Positions 14,545-24,700 of a stretch of 30,503 nucleotides of DNA are shown here, piece by piece; the stretch's first letter is position 1; every line of letters begins with the position of its first letter. The notes under the pieces are model-generated. The model was given only the letters and a program-made list of their open reading frames with translations. It did not search any database and had not been told where the DNA came from. A program made the translations under genes and the position numbers. Source of the DNA: Thermoplasmatota archaeon (GTDB lineage: Archaea > Thermoplasmatota > Thermoplasmata > RBG-16-68-12 > JAJISG01); the NCBI GenBank assembly GCA_022848785.1, contig JAJISK010000003.1:1-30503 (forward strand). The letters are read 5' to 3'.

Positions 14545-15342
14545 TTACCCTCTCGCTATCCGGCGTCGGGGGGGGGCGCCGAACAGCTTGTACCCGAGGT
14601 ACCCCAGGAGGGCCAGCACGAGTCGTGAGAGCGCCCAGAAGGTCATGCGCTGGCGGGCCATCTCCAGCGGACTGTACCGACTCCACAGGCCGCCGTGCTT
14701 GAGGGTCAGCTGCTTCCGCCCCGCGCCGTTCCAGAAGGCCTGCCGAAAGAAGTCGTACACGGAGGCGCGGGTGCGGTGATACACGATCGCCCGGGGGTCG
14801 TGCAGGATGGAATGGCCCTCCTTCACCGCCCGAAGGTTCATGTCGATGTCTTCCGCCGTGATGAACCAGGCATCGAAGCCTCCGACCTGCTGGAGAGCCT
14901 CCACCCGGTAGGCGAGGTTGGCACTCGGGTAGGTGATGTCAAACCCACGGTAGATGAGCTCCACCCGCTCGAGCTCCTCGAAGGGTCCGTATCCGATCTG
15001 GATCGTCCGGCCGGCCACGATGGTGGACTGCTCCAGCCCCTGCCGGATGTATTTCAGCCAAAACGGGTTGGCGATGCAATCGGCGTCAATGAAGGCCACG
15101 GCATCCCCGCCGGCCATGCGGATCCCGTAATTCCGACTCTCCCCTCTCGTCCCGCCGTGGTTCGCGAGTCGGATGAAGCCGTACCGGGACGCGTACTCAC
15201 CCACAATGTCCCTCGTCCGGTCCTCGCTGCTCGAATCAACCACGATGATCTCGAGGGGGGCCTCCTGCGTCACGAGGCTGTCGAGGAGGTCTGCGATGTT
15301 GTGCTCCTCGTTCCGCGCGGTCACCAGAACGCTGACGAGCAC
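14545..15342 (-). CDS. Family 2 glycosyltransferase with C-terminal membrane helix, 265 aa
   Basis: The GT-A fold opens with VSVLVTARNEEHNI; VDSSSEDRTRDI follows near 35-46, the DxD equivalent is FIDADC (about 89-94), and AEDIDMNLRA (about 163-172) is the later acidic motif. A single membrane helix near 236-255 (SRLVLALLGYLGYKLF) is followed by a basic tail PRRRIARG. GTG 15342 is chosen because TCATAACA on this strand (15364-15371) is 26 nt upstream, and homologues begin just before the V-T-A-R-N-E-E strand. The open frame continues to 15411 over the promoter. It is divergent from the UDP-GlcNAc 2-epimerase; acceptor and donor are unknown. Confidence 0.9.
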   Translation of the reverse strand: MLVSVLVTARNEEHNIADLLDSLVTQEAPLEIIVVDSSSEDRTRDIVGEYASRYGFIRLANHGGTRGESRNYGIRMAGGDAVAFIDADCIANPFWLKYIRQGLEQSTIVAGRTIQIGYGPFEELERVELIYRGFDITYPSANLAYRVEALQQVGGFDAWFITAEDIDMNLRAVKEGHSILHDPRAIVYHRTRASVYDFFRQAFWNGAGRKQLTLKHGGLWSRYSPLEMARQRMTFWALSRLVLALLGYLGYKLFGAPPRRRIARG

Positions 15343-15363
15343 GGCCTCTCGAAGCCCGAGACG

Positions 15364-15371
15364 TGTTATGA
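15364..15371 (-). promoter_or_regulatory. TATA-like box for the second glycosyltransferase
   Basis: Reads TCATAACA on the minus strand, centred 26 nt before GTG 15342. Confidence 0.5.
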
Positions 15372-15424
15372 CCTTTCCTCTGCCTTTTCCGTGCCTGAGA
15401 ATCGGGGTCACGACTCACTGGGGA

Positions 15425-15432
15425 GGCTTTAT
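15425..15432 (+). promoter_or_regulatory. TATA-like box for wecB
   Basis: GGCTTTAT, centred about 29 nt before GTG 15458. It supports a leaderless start there. Confidence 0.5.
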
Positions 15433-15457
15433 CCACGGAGAGCCTGGTCCGGCCCCC

Positions 15458-16579
15458 GTGGACCTCACCGTCGTCGTCGGGACCCGCCCCGAAATCGTGA
15501 AGATGGCGCCGGTCATCCTGGCCCTACGGGAGGAGGACGTTTCCTTCTCGTTGGTCCACACGGGCCAGCACTACGACCACACGTTATCGGAAGTGTTCCT
15601 GGAAGAGCTGGGGCTGGGATCGCCCGATGCCGAGCTTGACGTGGGCTCGGGGTCGCAGGCGAAGCAGACGGCGGAGGCGCTCATCCGGCTGGAGGAGCAT
15701 TTCGCCGAGGACCCACCCAGGCTGATCCTGGTCGAAGGGGACACGAATACGGTTCTCGCCGCCGCGCTTGCGGGGGCCAAGCTCGGCGTGGATGTCGGGC
15801 ACGTGGAGGCGGGTCTCCGCAGTCACGACCTGCGGATGCCAGAGGAGCACAATCGGCGGTTGACGGACCACCTCTCCTCCTACCTCTACGCCCCCACGGA
15901 CCTCGCGTCAAAGAACCTCCGTCAGGAGGCGGTCTGGGGCACCGTTTGGGTTACGGGAAACACCGTCATCGACGCGAGCCTCCGGTACCTCCCCCTTGCG
16001 GAGGCTCGATCCAGCGTGATGGATCTCGTTCCCTACGACCGGTTCTGCCTTGTGACCGCCCACCGGGCCGAGAACGTCGACGATCCGGACACCCTCCGGG
16101 AGCTGGTGGATTTCCTCCGACGCGCGCCGCTCCCGGTCGTGTACCCGGTCCACCCGCGGGCCAAGACGCGAATGGAGGAGGCGGGAATCTACAAGAGAGT
16201 CCGTGAGTCGGAGAACGTCCTGCTCCTCCCTCCCGTGGGCTATTTCGACTTCTTGGTCCTCATGAAGCACGCGAGCTGCATCGTCACGGACTCCGGGGGG
16301 ATTCAGGAGGAAGCGACGTCCCCGGGCCTCCGGAAGAAGGTCTTCGTCTTCCGCCGCAGCACCGAGCGCCCCGAGGCCGTGGCGGCGGGGTATGCGAAGG
16401 TGGTCGGTACGACCGCCGAGGGCGTGATCACGGCCATGCGGGAGTACCTGGATGACCCGGTGCCCCCATCCGCGCCCAGCCCGTACGGAGACGGAACCAG
16501 CGGCGCCCAGATCGCCGCACTCGTCCAGGAAGCCCTGGCCGAGGGGCCCGGGCCACTGGAGCGGAAGGGTGCCATCTGA
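15458..16579 (+). CDS. wecB: UDP-N-acetylglucosamine 2-epimerase (non-hydrolysing)
   Basis: Interconverts UDP-GlcNAc and UDP-ManNAc, the entry to ManNAc-type surface sugars. 373 residues, the usual length. Motifs: GTRPEIVKMAPV (about 8-19), HTGQHYD, VEGDTNTVLAAAL (about 91-103), GHVEAGLRSHD (about 113-123), PEEHNRRLTDHL, TGNTVIDA, TAHRAENVDD, and near the end DSGGIQEEA, where Glu residues contact the sugar nucleotide. RRSTERPEAVAAG ends the active-site region. GTG 15458 lies 29 nt after a TATA-like box. With the two divergent glycosyltransferases it forms a probable glycan-synthesis group for N-glycans or S-layer decoration (inference). Confidence 0.95.
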   Translation: MDLTVVVGTRPEIVKMAPVILALREEDVSFSLVHTGQHYDHTLSEVFLEELGLGSPDAELDVGSGSQAKQTAEALIRLEEHFAEDPPRLILVEGDTNTVLAAALAGAKLGVDVGHVEAGLRSHDLRMPEEHNRRLTDHLSSYLYAPTDLASKNLRQEAVWGTVWVTGNTVIDASLRYLPLAEARSSVMDLVPYDRFCLVTAHRAENVDDPDTLRELVDFLRRAPLPVVYPVHPRAKTRMEEAGIYKRVRESENVLLLPPVGYFDFLVLMKHASCIVTDSGGIQEEATSPGLRKKVFVFRRSTERPEAVAAGYAKVVGTTAEGVITAMREYLDDPVPPSAPSPYGDGTSGAQIAALVQEALAEGPGPLERKGAI

Positions 16580-16592
16580 GACCTCGGAAACG

Positions 16593-16601
16593 CTTTTATA
16601 G
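16593..16601 (+). promoter_or_regulatory. TATA-like box for the smc-scpA-scpB operon
   Basis: CTTTTATAG is one of the best TATA matches in the window. It lies about 110 nt before the smc start, so the mRNA would carry a leader of roughly 80 nt. This differs from most genes here, which appear leaderless. Confidence 0.6.
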
Positions 16602-16705
16602 GGACCTGTAAACTAGGGGCCGCTCCGCAAGGGGTCCTTGTCGGATGGGACGGATGGGATGCGTGCGACGCGACGAAGGCGCAGCTGTCGTCAGGGGGTC
16701 GCTTC

Positions 16706-19700
16706 TTGTTTTTGAAAGAGATCGAGCTGGAGAACTTCAAGTCCTTCGGCCGACGCCTCCGACTCCCCATCCTGTCCGGTTATACAGCGATTACAGGCCC
16801 CAACGGGGGCGGCAAGAGCAACATTGGCGACGCCGTCATCTTCGTGCTCGGCCCCAAGAGTTCTCGGGTGATCCGGGCCGGGCGGCTCACGGACCTCATC
16901 TACGACGGGGGGCACGGGGGGAAGCCCGCCGACTACTGCCGCGTTTCCCTTGTCTTCGACAACGAGGACCGAACGATTCCCCTGGAAGCCAATGAGGTCC
17001 GCCTCACCCGTTACGTGGGACGCTCGAAGGGCGTGAAAGACGGGTACAATTCCTACTTCTACGTGAACGGCCGAAAGGCGACCCTGGCGGACTTCGACAC
17101 CCTCCTGGCGAACGCCAAGATCTCGGCCGATGGCTACAACATCGTGCAGCAAGGGGACGTCCAAGGCATCGTCGACATGACCCCGTTGGAGCGTCGTCGG
17201 GTCCTAGAGAACATCGCCGGCATCTCCCGGTTCGATGAAGACATCCAGCGTGCAGAGCGCAAACGTGGGGGGGTCGAGGAGGACTTGGATCGCATCGAGA
17301 TCATCCTCAGGGAAATCCGCCGTCTGCTCGGACAGCTCGAGCGAGATCGCGAAGGGGCCCTGCGCTACCGGGAGTTGCAGGAAGCCCTGGAGACCGCACG
17401 GAGTCAGAAAGCCCACAAGGAGATTCAGCTCCTGGAGGTCCAGCTGGGTTCAGCCGCCGAGCAGGTCCGACGCTATGAGTCGGAGCGGGCGCGGTGGAAG
17501 GCGGAGGTGACTCGCCTCCGGAAGACATTCGGGAAGGAGGAAGAACGCCTCCAGGTCCTCGAAGAACGCCTCGCAGAGGAGGGCGGAGAGGAGTTTCAGG
17601 CCCTCCGAGCCAAGCTGGACGATCTCCGCATCGCACGGGCGCGTGCCCAGGACGGGAGGGAGCGGGGGAAGGAGCGACAGAAGGACCTCCGGGCCGAGAT
17701 AGCTCGCCTCCAGCGCGACCTCAAGAAAATCCGCGGCGAGATGGAGACCCTGCGAGGGCAAGCCCAGGAAGCAGAGACGGAGCTTCAGAGGCTTGCGGAT
17801 GCGGTGGCGTCGAAGGAGTCGCAAATCGCCGAACTGGAGAGGGGTGCTTCCGAGTCCGATGCGCGTATTCTGAAACTTCAAAAGGCCGCCGTCGCCCTCG
17901 ATCAGGAAATCGATGCCCGGGATACGGTCTGTCGGGAACGGGTCCTCGAGAGAGAGAAGCTCACCCAACGACTGGAACAGCTTCGCGAGCACTTGACACA
18001 GCTCGGCGAGGAACAGAAGACCCAGGAGCTCGACGTTGAGGACGCCGATTGGCAGACCGAGGAATCGGCATCGTGTTCTCGAAGCAAGGCGACGGAATTG
18101 CGTCAATTGCAAGAGCGCGTCGAGGACCTTGAGCGGGAACGCCGGGAGCTCGTCCAACAATCCGCCGAGCTGGAGAGCGCAGTCCGGACCCTTTCACGTG
18201 AGCTCAGTCACGCCCAGGCCGAGGCGGAAGCCGCCGAGAACATCCGGAAGGGCTACAACCGAGCGGTCTCGTCGGTCCTAGAAGCCCGAGATGCGGGGAA
18301 GATCGAGGGGATCCACGGCACGGTCGCCGAATTGGGGCGGGTGGAAGCGAAATTCGAACGGGCGCTTCAGGTGGCGGCCGGAGGTCGTCTCCAGGCCATC
18401 GTGGTCGATGACGATGCGGTTGCGGCCGAGGCCATCGAGCACCTCAAACGCAAGAAGCATGGCCGGGCCGTCTTCCTCCCCCTCTCCAAGATGCTGCCGG
18501 GGCGGCCGAGGGGCAAAGCCCTGATGGCGGTCAAGGAGGCCCCCGGGTTCGCCCTCGATCTGGTCTCGTTCGACGAGAACTACCGGAACGCCTTCTGGTT
18601 CGTCTTCGGGGACACCGTAGTCGTGGAGAACCTGGACCGAGCCCGGAAGCTCATGGGCGGCGTTCGCCTGGTGACCCTCGATGGACAGCTCATCGAGGCC
18701 AGTGGGGCCATGGTGGGAGGACACATGGAGGACCCTATCCTCCGCTTCGGCAAGGGATCGGCCAAGGGCCGCGACCGGCTCGCGGCCCAACTCCGGAAGG
18801 CCTCGAAGGAGTTGAAGAAGCTCCAGGGACGCCTGCTCCAGGTCGAAGCGGAACGCGAGGAACTGGGGAAGAGCCTCAGAGAGGCCCAGGTGACCGAGGA
18901 CCGGGAGGGGTCGAAACGCGACCTCCTCGGGGGCCAGAAGGAGCAGTTGCGGGGGCGTCTCGAAATCACGTCCGCTGCCATCGCGGAGAAGACCGAGGAA
19001 CGAGACCAGGTGATCCAAGAGGCGGAGGCCGTCCGGGAGCGCCTTGAGGACGCGGAGAAGAAACTCGCCGCCGCCCAAGAACGCAGGAAGGAGGTTCGCC
19101 TTGCCATGGGGAAGGTCACACCGGCTCGCATCTCCCAACAGCTCCGCAAGCTCCAGGGCGAACGGCTCAACCTACTGGAACGCGCCAACAGGCTGGAATC
19201 CGAGCGAGAAATCCGGAAGAATCAACTCGCGTTCCAAGAGGAGCGGCGAGGCGAACTCGAGGCGCAGTTGACCCAGGACGGAGACAAGGTTGCCGAGACG
19301 CAGGTTCGGCTCCGAGAGCTCGATGAGACGCGCACGCAACTCCAGGAAGAAATCTTGGCCTTGGAGAAGCTCCAGGCGAACACGCTCTCCCAGGCACAGG
19401 ACGTCCAAGGCAAGCGGGATCGGGCGTTTGAGGAGAAGACGCGTCTGGAGGCAGAGATTGCGAAGGCGGAGAGCAAGCAAGAGACCACGGATGACTTCTT
19501 GGTGGGCCTAGAGACGCAGATGGCGAGTCTTCAGGGGCAGGTCCAGGACGCCGAGGCCCGGGCTCAAGAGTACGACGCGCCGACTGAACCCCTTCCATCC
19601 ATGAAAGAGATCGACGGAGAGGTGGCCCGGTGCGAGAAGGCGTTGAACCGGATTGGGGCCGTGAACCTCCGGGCCCTGGAGGACTACGAGGCCCAGGAGA

Positions 19701-20299
19701 CTCGTCACCATGAGCTCAAGGCGGAGCTTAGCCGGATGCGGAAGGAGCGCCGTGACCTCCTTCGCCTCGTCGGAGAGCTGGAGGCCAAGAAGAAGCAAGG
19801 GCTGCTGGAGGTCATCCATGCCTTACAACCCAACTTCGCGACCGTGTACGCCGACATCAGTGAAGGAGGCGAGGCGAGTCTTGCGTTGGAGAACGAGGAG
19901 GACCCTTTCGCGGGCGGGCTTCTCATCCGGGTGCGGCCCCCCGAAAAGCGCTTTCACCGCCTGGAGGCCCTTTCCGGCGGAGAGAAAAGCCTGGTCTCCA
20001 TGGCCTTCATCTTCGCCCTCCAGCGTCACGATCCTTCGCCCTTCTACCTCCTCGACGAGGTGGACCAGAATCTCGACGCGGTGAACGCCGAGAGAGTGGC
20101 CCGGATGGTCCGCAAGAACGCCGTGTCGGCCCAGTTCATCCAGATCTCCCTTCGCAAGGTGAGCCTGAAGGAGGCGGACCACATCGTGGGAGTCACCATG
20201 GGACGCAATGGCCTCTCGAAGGTCATCATGCAGGTCAACCTGGACGAGGTCTTAGAGGAGGAGATCCCCCAGGCCGAGACGGCGGAGGTGGCGGCCTGA
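16706..20299 (+). CDS. smc: Chromosome segregation protein SMC
   Basis: The 1197-residue SMC ATPase organises and separates chromosomes. N-terminal head: LENFKSFG, Walker A GPNGGGKSN (about 31-39). Coiled coil to about 530; hinge about 530-670, with glycine-rich GAMVGGHM at its end. A return coiled coil runs to about 1040. The C-terminal head has the signature LSGGEKSLVSMAF (about 1089-1101) and Walker B FYLLDEVDQ (about 1112-1120). No CxxC zinc hook is present, so it is not Rad50. The start TTG 16706 has AGGGGG at 16693-16698 as ribosome-binding site; TTG 16712 is an alternative two codons later. Its stop TGA shares one base with the scpA ATG. Confidence 0.98.
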   Translation: MFLKEIELENFKSFGRRLRLPILSGYTAITGPNGGGKSNIGDAVIFVLGPKSSRVIRAGRLTDLIYDGGHGGKPADYCRVSLVFDNEDRTIPLEANEVRLTRYVGRSKGVKDGYNSYFYVNGRKATLADFDTLLANAKISADGYNIVQQGDVQGIVDMTPLERRRVLENIAGISRFDEDIQRAERKRGGVEEDLDRIEIILREIRRLLGQLERDREGALRYRELQEALETARSQKAHKEIQLLEVQLGSAAEQVRRYESERARWKAEVTRLRKTFGKEEERLQVLEERLAEEGGEEFQALRAKLDDLRIARARAQDGRERGKERQKDLRAEIARLQRDLKKIRGEMETLRGQAQEAETELQRLADAVASKESQIAELERGASESDARILKLQKAAVALDQEIDARDTVCRERVLEREKLTQRLEQLREHLTQLGEEQKTQELDVEDADWQTEESASCSRSKATELRQLQERVEDLERERRELVQQSAELESAVRTLSRELSHAQAEAEAAENIRKGYNRAVSSVLEARDAGKIEGIHGTVAELGRVEAKFERALQVAAGGRLQAIVVDDDAVAAEAIEHLKRKKHGRAVFLPLSKMLPGRPRGKALMAVKEAPGFALDLVSFDENYRNAFWFVFGDTVVVENLDRARKLMGGVRLVTLDGQLIEASGAMVGGHMEDPILRFGKGSAKGRDRLAAQLRKASKELKKLQGRLLQVEAEREELGKSLREAQVTEDREGSKRDLLGGQKEQLRGRLEITSAAIAEKTEERDQVIQEAEAVRERLEDAEKKLAAAQERRKEVRLAMGKVTPARISQQLRKLQGERLNLLERANRLESEREIRKNQLAFQEERRGELEAQLTQDGDKVAETQVRLRELDETRTQLQEEILALEKLQANTLSQAQDVQGKRDRAFEEKTRLEAEIAKAESKQETTDDFLVGLETQMASLQGQVQDAEARAQEYDAPTEPLPSMKEIDGEVARCEKALNRIGAVNLRALEDYEAQETRHHELKAELSRMRKERRDLLRLVGELEAKKKQGLLEVIHALQPNFATVYADISEGGEASLALENEEDPFAGGLLIRVRPPEKRFHRLEALSGGEKSLVSMAFIFALQRHDPSPFYLLDEVDQNLDAVNAERVARMVRKNAVSAQFIQISLRKVSLKEADHIVGVTMGRNGLSKVIMQVNLDEVLEEEIPQAETAEVAA

Positions 20300-21180
20300 T
20301 GCCTGGATACGAGAGGGTGATGGATCACCTGCTCTTCCACCAGGCCTTAGAGGAGGAAGAGCCGGAGAAAATGGCGCGGTACGTGCAGCTCCTCAACCGC
20401 GTCCAGGAGGGAAGGATCGTTCCCACCGCGAACCGCTACGAGGACAGCGTGGTCGCGGCTTTCGAGCTCGTCCTCGAGGACTCGTTTGATCCCTGGGACA
20501 TCGACCTCGCCCATTTTTCCCGAGAATACCTGAAGCGGCTCCGGCGGCTGGAGACCGTCAACTTCGTCGCCGCAGGACGACTCGTCCTCCTTGCCTGGTC
20601 GGTCCTCAAGCTTCAGTCGGAGATGATCCTCTCGACGGCGGAGGCGGTCAATCCTCCCCCGGAGGAAATCGACGACGGGTGGGACGTCATGCCCGGGTTC
20701 TATCAGGCCCCCGAGCAGGTGGACCTGACTCACCAGATCCTCCATGGGGAGGATCCCCCCCTGAAAGAGGGCTTCCATCGCGAGATCCAGCGACCCGTAA
20801 GCCTCGTGGATCTCCTCGAGGCGTTGGACCAGGCGTTCCACGAGACGCCGGGGGTGGTCGCCACACCGTCGAACCGCGAACCCACGCCCGCCGTGGAAGG
20901 CCTGCGAAACAAGCTCCACCGCGAGGACCTGGCGGAAGACCTGCAGTGGGCCTGGGACCGCATTCGGGCCCGAGGGGAAGAGGTCACCCGCCTCGGCGAC
21001 CTCAACCACGGGAATCCGTGGGACCGAGCGACCCTGTTTCTTTCTGTTCTGTTCCTCGCCGACATGGGATGGCTCGAAGTGTGGCAGAAGAAACTGCCCC
21101 ATGGCGAGGTCTACCTCCGTCCCCTACATGAAGACGAAAACATCACCCCGGAGGCCCTCCCGGCACCGGAGGTGGCCTAA
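20299..21180 (+). CDS. scpA: Segregation and condensation protein ScpA (kleisin)
   Basis: The kleisin that bridges SMC heads. 293 residues. The N-terminal block YEDSVVAAFELVLEDSFDPWDIDL (seen as FDPWDIDL-A-x-F-S, about 65-77) and YLKRLRRLETVNFVAAGRLVLLAW-type helices are diagnostic of ScpA. A more variable middle (about 120-200) precedes a winged-helix C-terminal part (about 215-275: NHGNPWDRATLFLSVLFLADMG region, then VWQKKLPHGEVYLRPL). ATG 20299 overlaps the smc stop by one base and its own stop overlaps scpB by one base, so translation is coupled and the three subunits are made together. Confidence 0.94.
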   Translation: MPGYERVMDHLLFHQALEEEEPEKMARYVQLLNRVQEGRIVPTANRYEDSVVAAFELVLEDSFDPWDIDLAHFSREYLKRLRRLETVNFVAAGRLVLLAWSVLKLQSEMILSTAEAVNPPPEEIDDGWDVMPGFYQAPEQVDLTHQILHGEDPPLKEGFHREIQRPVSLVDLLEALDQAFHETPGVVATPSNREPTPAVEGLRNKLHREDLAEDLQWAWDRIRARGEEVTRLGDLNHGNPWDRATLFLSVLFLADMGWLEVWQKKLPHGEVYLRPLHEDENITPEALPAPEVA

Positions 21181-21704
21181 TGCGGAAACGGGGACTCCTG
21201 GAGGCCGTCCTCTTCCTGACCTCCCGGGCCTTGACCGAGCGGCAGCTGGCCGAGGTCACGGGGATGAGCCTCCCCACCGTGAGACGCTTGCTCACGCTTC
21301 TGGCCCAGGAATACAACGATCGGGACAGCGCCATTGCGGTGGTCCGCCACGGCCGCCGATGGATCCTCCAGGTCCGCGAACCATACCGCCGGGAAACCTC
21401 CGACATGGCTCCTGCGACTCTGCCCCCCGGCGTCCTCAGGACCGCCGCCCTCATCGCCTATCACCAGCCCGTCAAGCAGAGCCACTTGGCCAACCTGGTG
21501 GGGTACCGGGCGTACGAGCACGTGCGGCGGCTCCGCGAGCGGGGGCTCATCGCGGCCCGACCTCGGGGCCGCACCCTTCTGTTGTCCACGACGGGCAGAT
21601 TTCCCGAGTTCTTCGGCCTCGACGTGCGGGGCCGCGAGGACCTCCGCCGTCTCATGGCGTCGCGGGTCGGGGAAAGAGGCAGGGCCAGTGAGCTGGCCAT
21701 CTGA
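21180..21704 (+). CDS. scpB: Segregation and condensation protein ScpB
   Basis: The 174-residue partner of ScpA in the SMC complex, built of two winged-helix domains. The first (about 1-75) has LLEAVLFLTSRALTERQLAEV, and the second (about 85-150) has LRTAALIAYHQPVKQSHLANLVG, equivalent to the family's ALAIIAYxQPITR motif. It then has VRRLRERGLI and the closing LLSTTGRFPEFFGL, typical of ScpB. ATG 21180 shares one base with the scpA stop. After its TGA there are 87 bases with a strong TATA-like element before the giant repeat protein. Confidence 0.95.
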   Translation: MRKRGLLEAVLFLTSRALTERQLAEVTGMSLPTVRRLLTLLAQEYNDRDSAIAVVRHGRRWILQVREPYRRETSDMAPATLPPGVLRTAALIAYHQPVKQSHLANLVGYRAYEHVRRLRERGLIAARPRGRTLLLSTTGRFPEFFGLDVRGREDLRRLMASRVGERGRASELAI

Positions 21705-21721
21705 TAACGACGGCCTAACGT

Positions 21722-21729
21722 ATTTATAG
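21722..21729 (+). promoter_or_regulatory. TATA-like box for the giant repeat protein
   Basis: ATTTATAG lies 17 bases after scpB and about 66 nt before TTG 21792, giving a predicted leader of about 40 nt. The gene can therefore be transcribed separately from smc-scpAB. Confidence 0.55.
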
Positions 21730-21791
21730 CATCCTCCGCGAGGGATTGGAAGCCAGGGGGACTTGGCAAACCATATCGGGGCGGACACCCA

Positions 21792-24700
21792 TTGAGTGGC
21801 TACCTCCGACACATCGAACTCTCGCGACAGCTCGAGGAGAAGGCCAAAGAGGCCTCGCAGAATCGGAAGCTCGCCGACGAGCGAGTCCAGCAGCTGGAAG
21901 GCCTTATCGACGACGCCAAGAAGGTCGGCTGCCAAGTTGCGGAGTCGGAGGACTTTCTCGCCCAGGCGAACAGCGCCATGGCGGCCAAGGACTACAAACT
22001 TGCCCTCTTGAAAACCCAGGAGGGGGAGGACAGGGCCAGGGCGGCGTTCATCCAAGAGGCCAACTCGGTCCTCGAGGCGTCGGAGGCGTTCGTTGCCCTC
22101 CTTCAGCGGGCCGAAGTCGACTCCACCGAATTCGAGGCGCTCCTGGGTAGCGCCCGAGAGGCCCTCGAAAAGGGGAGCTTCCGAGAAGGCGTAGAGACCG
22201 CCCGACGCAGTTGGACGAAGCTCGAGAAGACCATGAACGAGCATCTGTCCGCCTCCTTCTCCTCCGTTCAGACCCGAGTCCTCACCGCGAAGGCCATGGA
22301 GAAGGATACGACGATGGCGGAGGATCTCCTTTCCCGTGCTCGGTCTTCCCTGGAAGAATCGGAGTACGAGGACGCCCTCACCCACACCGAAGAGGCCCTC
22401 GATATCCTCGGTCGCGAATTGGGCTATGAGCTCGAGACCGAGGAAAAGGTCGTCCGGGAGCTTATCGAGGCCGGCCGCGCGCTGAAGGCGGACATTGCGA
22501 AGGCGGACGGATACCTCAAGAAATCCAAGACCGAGTTGGAGGGCGGCGACTACCAGAAGTCGTTCAATTACCTGAAGCAGGCTCGCGTCGAAGCGGAGCG
22601 ACAGCTGCAGAAGGGCTTCGAATCCGGCAAGACAAACCTCCAAGAGCCGCTTGAGGAGGCCAAGAAGCTGGGAATCGACGTCACCCTGGCCGAATCCCTG
22701 GGGGAGGAGGCCTTGGAGGCCGCGAAGGCGGAGGACTACAATCGGGCCTCCGAACTGTTTCGAGAGGCCATCCAAGGACTCGAGAATGCCAAGTTCAAGC
22801 TGGTCCTAGAGACGATCTCCAACTCGAGGCCGAAGTTCCTCCGGGCCAAGGAGATGAACGTCCACATTGAAGCCACCATGGAGATCTTCAATAGGGCCCG
22901 AGAGAAGTTGCAGGAGGGCAAGCACACCGACGCCCTCTACTACGCGGAGAAGGGGAATGAGGAACTGGACAGGCTCGTGGGCGAGCTCGATGAGGCCACC
23001 GCGCGAGCCCAACAGCTCGACGGTGAAATCGCTTCCTTCGCGGATCAGGGTCTCGAACTGACCTCGGTGCGGGGGTTCCTATCGGAGGCGGAGGACAAGC
23101 TCGCCTCCGGCGATATGAAGGGCTGGGATGCGCAGGTCAGGAAGGTCGAGGAGGGACTCGAGAAGGCCCGAACCGACCAATGCACAGAGATGCTGGACGA
23201 GGTCCAGTTTATTGTCACGCTGGCAGAGAACATTGACCTCGATCTCGACGAGGCCAACGCGGGGATTCAAGAGTGCACCCAGCTCCTTCAATCGAAGGAA
23301 GTCAGCAAGGCCCTCACCGAGGCGACCAAGCTTCTGCAGAAGACGGAGGCCCGTCTCACCTCCCACTTCCACGCCAAGGTCGAAACCTTGAAGGACACCC
23401 TGCCACCCACCGCGGCCACCCAAGAGGTGTCCGAGCTTCTCCTGAAGGTGGAGACGGCCCTCGACGTGCGCGACTTCAGCACCGCGGCCCGCTTGGCGGA
23501 GGACGCAGAGGAGAAGGCCGGCGACCTCTCCGAATCCTTCGGCAGCCTGGTGGTCGAAGGACTCCAGGCCGCGCACGAACTCGCTACGGAACACGACCTG
23601 AAGATCGATGGGCTCCGAGAAACCCACCTCTCGGCGAAGGAGGCCCTGGAGCAGGGGGAGCTCCCCAAGCTCTTCCACCAGGTCGAGAGCCTCCGTAACG
23701 TCCTGATTCACCTCACTCAGCGTGCCTTTGACGAGGTGAAGGCGCGGGTCATCGAAGCCCGAAATGCAGGCATCGACATCGCGGAGGAGAAGGAGCTTCT
23801 GAAGGCCGCCAAGACGGCCATCACGGGCGGCGACATTCCTCAGGGTCTCATCAGACTCCGCGACTGCGACACCTCGGCCAAAGCCCACTTGGACGCCTTT
23901 CAGAAGGTCCGCGACACCATGGGGGCCGCCGCGGTCCTCGTGGCGGAGGGCAAGAAGAAGGACATCAACATGGCCCGGGCCGTGGAACTGATGCTCCAAG
24001 GTAAGACGGCCTTCGAGGAAGGGGAGGTCGAGCGGGCCTTGGAGATCGCCCGAGACGCCCGGTCGGCGGCGGAGAAGGCCATCAGCGTTCTCAACGTCAA
24101 CGACCGGCTGAATGTGGCCAAGGCGAGCCTGGCCCTCGCGGAGACCCTCGAGGTCGACGTTGGGCCTTGGGTCAGCCTGCTGGCCCGGTCCCAAAGGGCC
24201 CTCGACCACGGCGACTTCCGGGAGGCCGTGGAGCTCGCCATGGAGGTGCAGGCCCAGACTCAGGCCGGTGTGCTGAACAGCGTGAACAGTCGCGTCGCCC
24301 GATCCGAGAGCATGCTGGAGAAGGTCCAGGTTCCCGCCCCGGAGATCGGTGAACTCCAGGCGGCCGTGAAGGAGATCAAGGGCTTCTTGAAGGAACGCAA
24401 GCTCAAGGAGGCCGCCGAGCGCTCGCAGGAAGTCCTGACCCAGTCGGAAACCCTGGCCGAGATTTACGAGGAAATCCTGCAGGACCGAAAGGAGGGGGAA
24501 ACCCTCATCGCAGACCTGCAGGCCCTAAGCATCAAGGTCGGCGGTCCAGAGAAACTGCTGATCAAGGCCGCGAAGGCCCTGAACGACGGGCATCTCTTCG
24601 TGGCCAGGCAACTCACGGGCGAGGCCCTCGGCCAGCTGGCACGAGACCGCAAGGACAGCATCGAGCGAATGATTAAGGGGTTCGAGGCCTCGGCCGCCAA

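Noticed and set aside
16706..20299. Possible Rad50 rather than SMC
   Set aside because: No CxxC hook in the coiled coil, a full SMC hinge near 530-670, and scpA and scpB follow directly.
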